The notes below the pieces were generated by a model. It searched no databases. It was not told the origin of the DNA and saw nothing but the letters and a program-made list of their open reading frames with translations. A DNA stretch of 50,419 nucleotides, taken from the NCBI RefSeq assembly GCF_001476285.1, contig NZ_LDRU01000006.1, positions 1 to 50,419 of the forward strand, given 5' to 3'. Each line of letters starts with the position of its first letter. Position 1 is the first letter of the stretch. Shown here in pieces: positions 48,701-50,419 of the stretch. This DNA is from Microbacterium testaceum (GTDB lineage Bacteria; Actinomycetota; Actinomycetes; Actinomycetales; Microbacteriaceae). The translations under genes were made by a program, and so were the position numbers.

Positions 48701-49189
48701 TCACTCGGTCGAAGGCACGACGCTCCCGTCCGCGAGCGAGATGGTGATGTCCGCACCCGCGTCGAAGGACACCTTCCACACCGGCTCGCCGCTGGTGCGG
48801 TCGATCTCGACCTCGTCGATGCCGCCGCCGCGATGGGCCGCCACGGCGGTTCGTACGGCATCCGCCATCGTCGTCCCCGCGTTCTCGAGCGCGTCCCGAT
48901 CCTCGGTGTCGACGGTGTCCGCGTCCCTCCGCGAAAGGACCTCGCCTCCGTCGGCGCTGATCCGCAGATCCGCGGCTCGACCGTTCGTGACGACCTGGAC
49001 CTCCCACGTGCCGTCGTCCTCGCGGTCGAGATCGAAGGCGCGTCCGCCCGCGTCGGATTCGGCGCGGACGACGGCCGAGACGACCGTCTCCGAGCTGCCG
49101 GAGCTCGTCGCGGGGGAGGTGCAGCTCGTCAGGCCGAGAGCGAGAGGCGCGGCCGCGAGGATCGCGAACGGGAGACGAAGAGATGCCAT
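48701..49189 (-). CDS. PepSY-domain lipoprotein
   Basis: A 162-residue exported protein: hydrophobic signal, lipobox GLTSC, then two repeats of the PepSY fold (TWEVQVVTNGRAADLRISAD and PVWKVSFDAGADITISLAD). PepSY proteins inhibit peptidases or bind divalent cations at the cell surface. The start is preceded by a poor ribosome site. Upstream lies a cluster of TTCGTG hexamers that may take part in its control. It faces the alpha/beta hydrolase gene across 157 nt. Confidence 0.8.
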   Translation of the reverse strand: MASLRLPFAILAAAPLALGLTSCTSPATSSGSSETVVSAVVRAESDAGGRAFDLDREDDGTWEVQVVTNGRAADLRISADGGEVLSRRDADTVDTEDRDALENAGTTMADAVRTAVAAHRGGGIDEVEIDRTSGEPVWKVSFDAGADITISLADGSVVPSTE

Positions 49190-49346
49190 GCCGGGAGGTT
49201 AGTGACGGACTCTCCGCACACGTTCGCCGTTGCGCTCGCGGGCAAGTTCGTGTTCGTGTGCTTCGTGTTCATGTGCGGAGGTACCAACTCGTCGGCATCA
49301 CGTCAACCGTCCCCTTCCGTCCAGATTCGGATCGAACGATGTGGTC

Positions 49347-50183
49347 ATGAGCGAGATCACTGCACACCACGGACTCTTGACCGATATCGACCTTCACGTC
49401 GACGACACCGGTGGCGCGGGTCGCCCCGTCGTCCTCATCCACGGCTGGCCCCTGTCGGGGGAGTCCTGGGCGCACCAGGTTCCGGCGCTCGAGGAGGCCG
49501 GCTACCGCGTCGTGTCCTACGACCGTCGCGGCTTCGGCCGCAGCGACAAGCCCCGCACGGGGTACGACTACGACACCTTCTCGGACGACCTCGAGGCGGT
49601 TCTGGCCGCGCTGGATCTCCGCGACGCGACTCTCGTCGGGTTCTCGATGGGAGGCGGCGAGGTCGCCCGCTATCTCACCCGGCACGGTTCCGACCGCGTG
49701 CACAGCGTCGTCTTCGCCGCGGCGGTACCGCCGTATCTCGCGAAGACCGACGACAACCCGGAGGGCCCGCTCGACGAGGAGACCGCCGACGGCATGAAGC
49801 AGGGGCTGAAGGACGACGAGAAGGCGTTCTACCACCAGTTCACCACCGACTTCTTCTCTGTCGACGGCACGCTCGCCGTGTCCGAGGCGGACCGCGCCGA
49901 GGCGGAGCGGCTCGCGAATCAGGCCGACCACCACGCAGCGCTCAAGGCGATGGAGGCGTTCGCCACCACGGACTTCCGCGATGACCTGCCCAACGTCACC
50001 GTGCCCACGCTCGTCATCCATGGCGACAGCGATGCCACCGTGCCCTTCGAGGGCTCGGGTGCGCGTACGCACGCGGCCATCCCGGGTAGTGAGCTCCACG
50101 TCGTGGCCGGCGCTCCGCACGGCGTCAATGTCAGCCACGTCGAAGAGTTCAACCGGGTTCTCCTGGACTTTCTGCAGCGCTGA
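49347..50183 (+). CDS. Alpha/beta hydrolase, haloperoxidase-like
   Basis: A 278-residue alpha/beta hydrolase of the non-haem chloroperoxidase branch. Oxyanion loop VLIHGWPLSGESW, nucleophile Ser100 in GFSMGGGEVARYL, catalytic Asp in VIHGDSDATVP and His in AGAPHGVNV are in the proper order. Length and the RRGFGRSDKP motif fit the family. Substrate unknown; many such enzymes are perhydrolases or esterases. The ATG at 49347 has no strong ribosome site. A terminator follows directly. Confidence 0.9.
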   Translation: MSEITAHHGLLTDIDLHVDDTGGAGRPVVLIHGWPLSGESWAHQVPALEEAGYRVVSYDRRGFGRSDKPRTGYDYDTFSDDLEAVLAALDLRDATLVGFSMGGGEVARYLTRHGSDRVHSVVFAAAVPPYLAKTDDNPEGPLDEETADGMKQGLKDDEKAFYHQFTTDFFSVDGTLAVSEADRAEAERLANQADHHAALKAMEAFATTDFRDDLPNVTVPTLVIHGDSDATVPFEGSGARTHAAIPGSELHVVAGAPHGVNVSHVEEFNRVLLDFLQR

Positions 50184-50187
50184 TCCT

Positions 50188-50217
50188 CGCGCGGCCGGGT
50201 GCGAGCCCGGCCGCGCG
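50188..50217 (+). terminator. Hairpin terminator after hydrolase gene
   Basis: A perfect 12-bp GC stem (50188-50199 and 50206-50217) with a 6-nt loop starts 4 nt after the stop codon. Confidence 0.8.
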
Positions 50218-50330
50218 GGTGAGTCCCGCGGTTCGGTCGGGTGAAGCGATAGACGGGCGCCACGCGTGACGCCCCGTCACCGTCGGACGCCCCCGGGATG
50301 CCGTGGGATCACACCTCTACGGTGACGCTC

Positions 50331-50419
50331 ATGAGCGTCCGCGATGCCCCACCCGGCGACGTCACCCCGATGCGGCGACGACGACGCCGTCGTCCCCACC
50401 GCCCGTGGCGCGAGGGCGG
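50331..50419 (+). CDS. Start of a further gene, truncated
   Basis: ATG at 50331 opens a frame to the window edge: 29 codons, with a run of eight consecutive basic residues early (MRRRRRRRP), which often precedes a membrane helix. Not identifiable from so little sequence. Confidence 0.4.
   Translation, partial: MSVRDAPPGDVTPMRRRRRRRPHRPWREG

Noticed and set aside
1..50419. CRISPR arrays, IS elements, tRNA and rRNA genes, phage attachment sites
   Set aside because: Searched for by eye on both strands; no direct-repeat arrays, transposase motifs, CCA-ending cloverleaf or rRNA sequence was seen.

Overview
The window is about 50.4 kb of very GC-rich DNA (roughly 70% by eye), densely coding on both strands, with short intergenic gaps, many GTG starts and several apparently leaderless genes. 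Gene content (DUF7882 small proteins next to MarR regulators, F420-type LLM oxidoreductase, PPOX/F420-like oxidoreductase, DUF2207, DUF998, FBP-domain protein, TerC, AarF) points to an actinobacterium of the family Microbacteriaceae, most likely Microbacterium or a close relative. It reads as chromosome: I see no rRNA, tRNA, insertion sequence, phage gene, CRISPR array or integrase.

Layout. 0-1.7 kb: a truncated response regulator and a membrane-anchored GH6 glycanase (both minus). 1.7-3.1 kb: two DUF7882 genes and a MarR regulator, with a free-standing sigma-region-2 protein. 3.5-5.6 kb: a run of small metabolic genes (DoxX-like, 2'-5' RNA ligase-like, PPOX oxidoreductase, FBP zinc-finger protein). 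5.6-11.0 kb: a tightly packed four-gene block (beta-helix lipoprotein, processive GT2 synthase, membrane beta-helix protein, XRE regulator). The last two proteins end in the same roughly 55-residue domain; I consider this the best candidate for an undescribed system. 11-17.6 kb: LLM oxidoreductase, TerC under a likely manganese riboswitch, VOC protein, TetR/MMPL divergent pair. 17.8-23.7 kb: TagE-like glycosyltransferase, lipase-like protein, DUF2207, transglutaminase-MarR operon, and a third DUF7882 gene divergent from that MarR. 24-29.2 kb: DivIVA-like coiled coil, DUF998 protein, FtsX-type ABC exporter.

29.2-45.8 kb is a surface-polysaccharide region. A MalT/LAL-type LuxR regulator faces a Wzc-like tyrosine kinase across a promoter rich in GGGG boxes. 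Two different WbaP-type phosphoglycosyl transferases, a low-molecular-weight tyrosine phosphatase, UDP-glucose dehydrogenase and two extracytoplasmic PIG-L deacetylases follow, interspersed with an AarF/UbiB kinase and small regulatory or zinc-binding proteins. No Wzx flippase or Wzy polymerase is in the window, so the pathway must be completed elsewhere. The UDP-glucuronate made here could also feed the GT2 synthase at 6.7 kb, but that is inference.

45.8-50.4 kb: a NarL-type two-component system, the Ohr/OhrR organic peroxide module with a visible operator, a PepSY lipoprotein, an alpha/beta hydrolase and the start of one more gene. Across the whole window the heptamer GGATGCC (either strand) is strongly over-represented.
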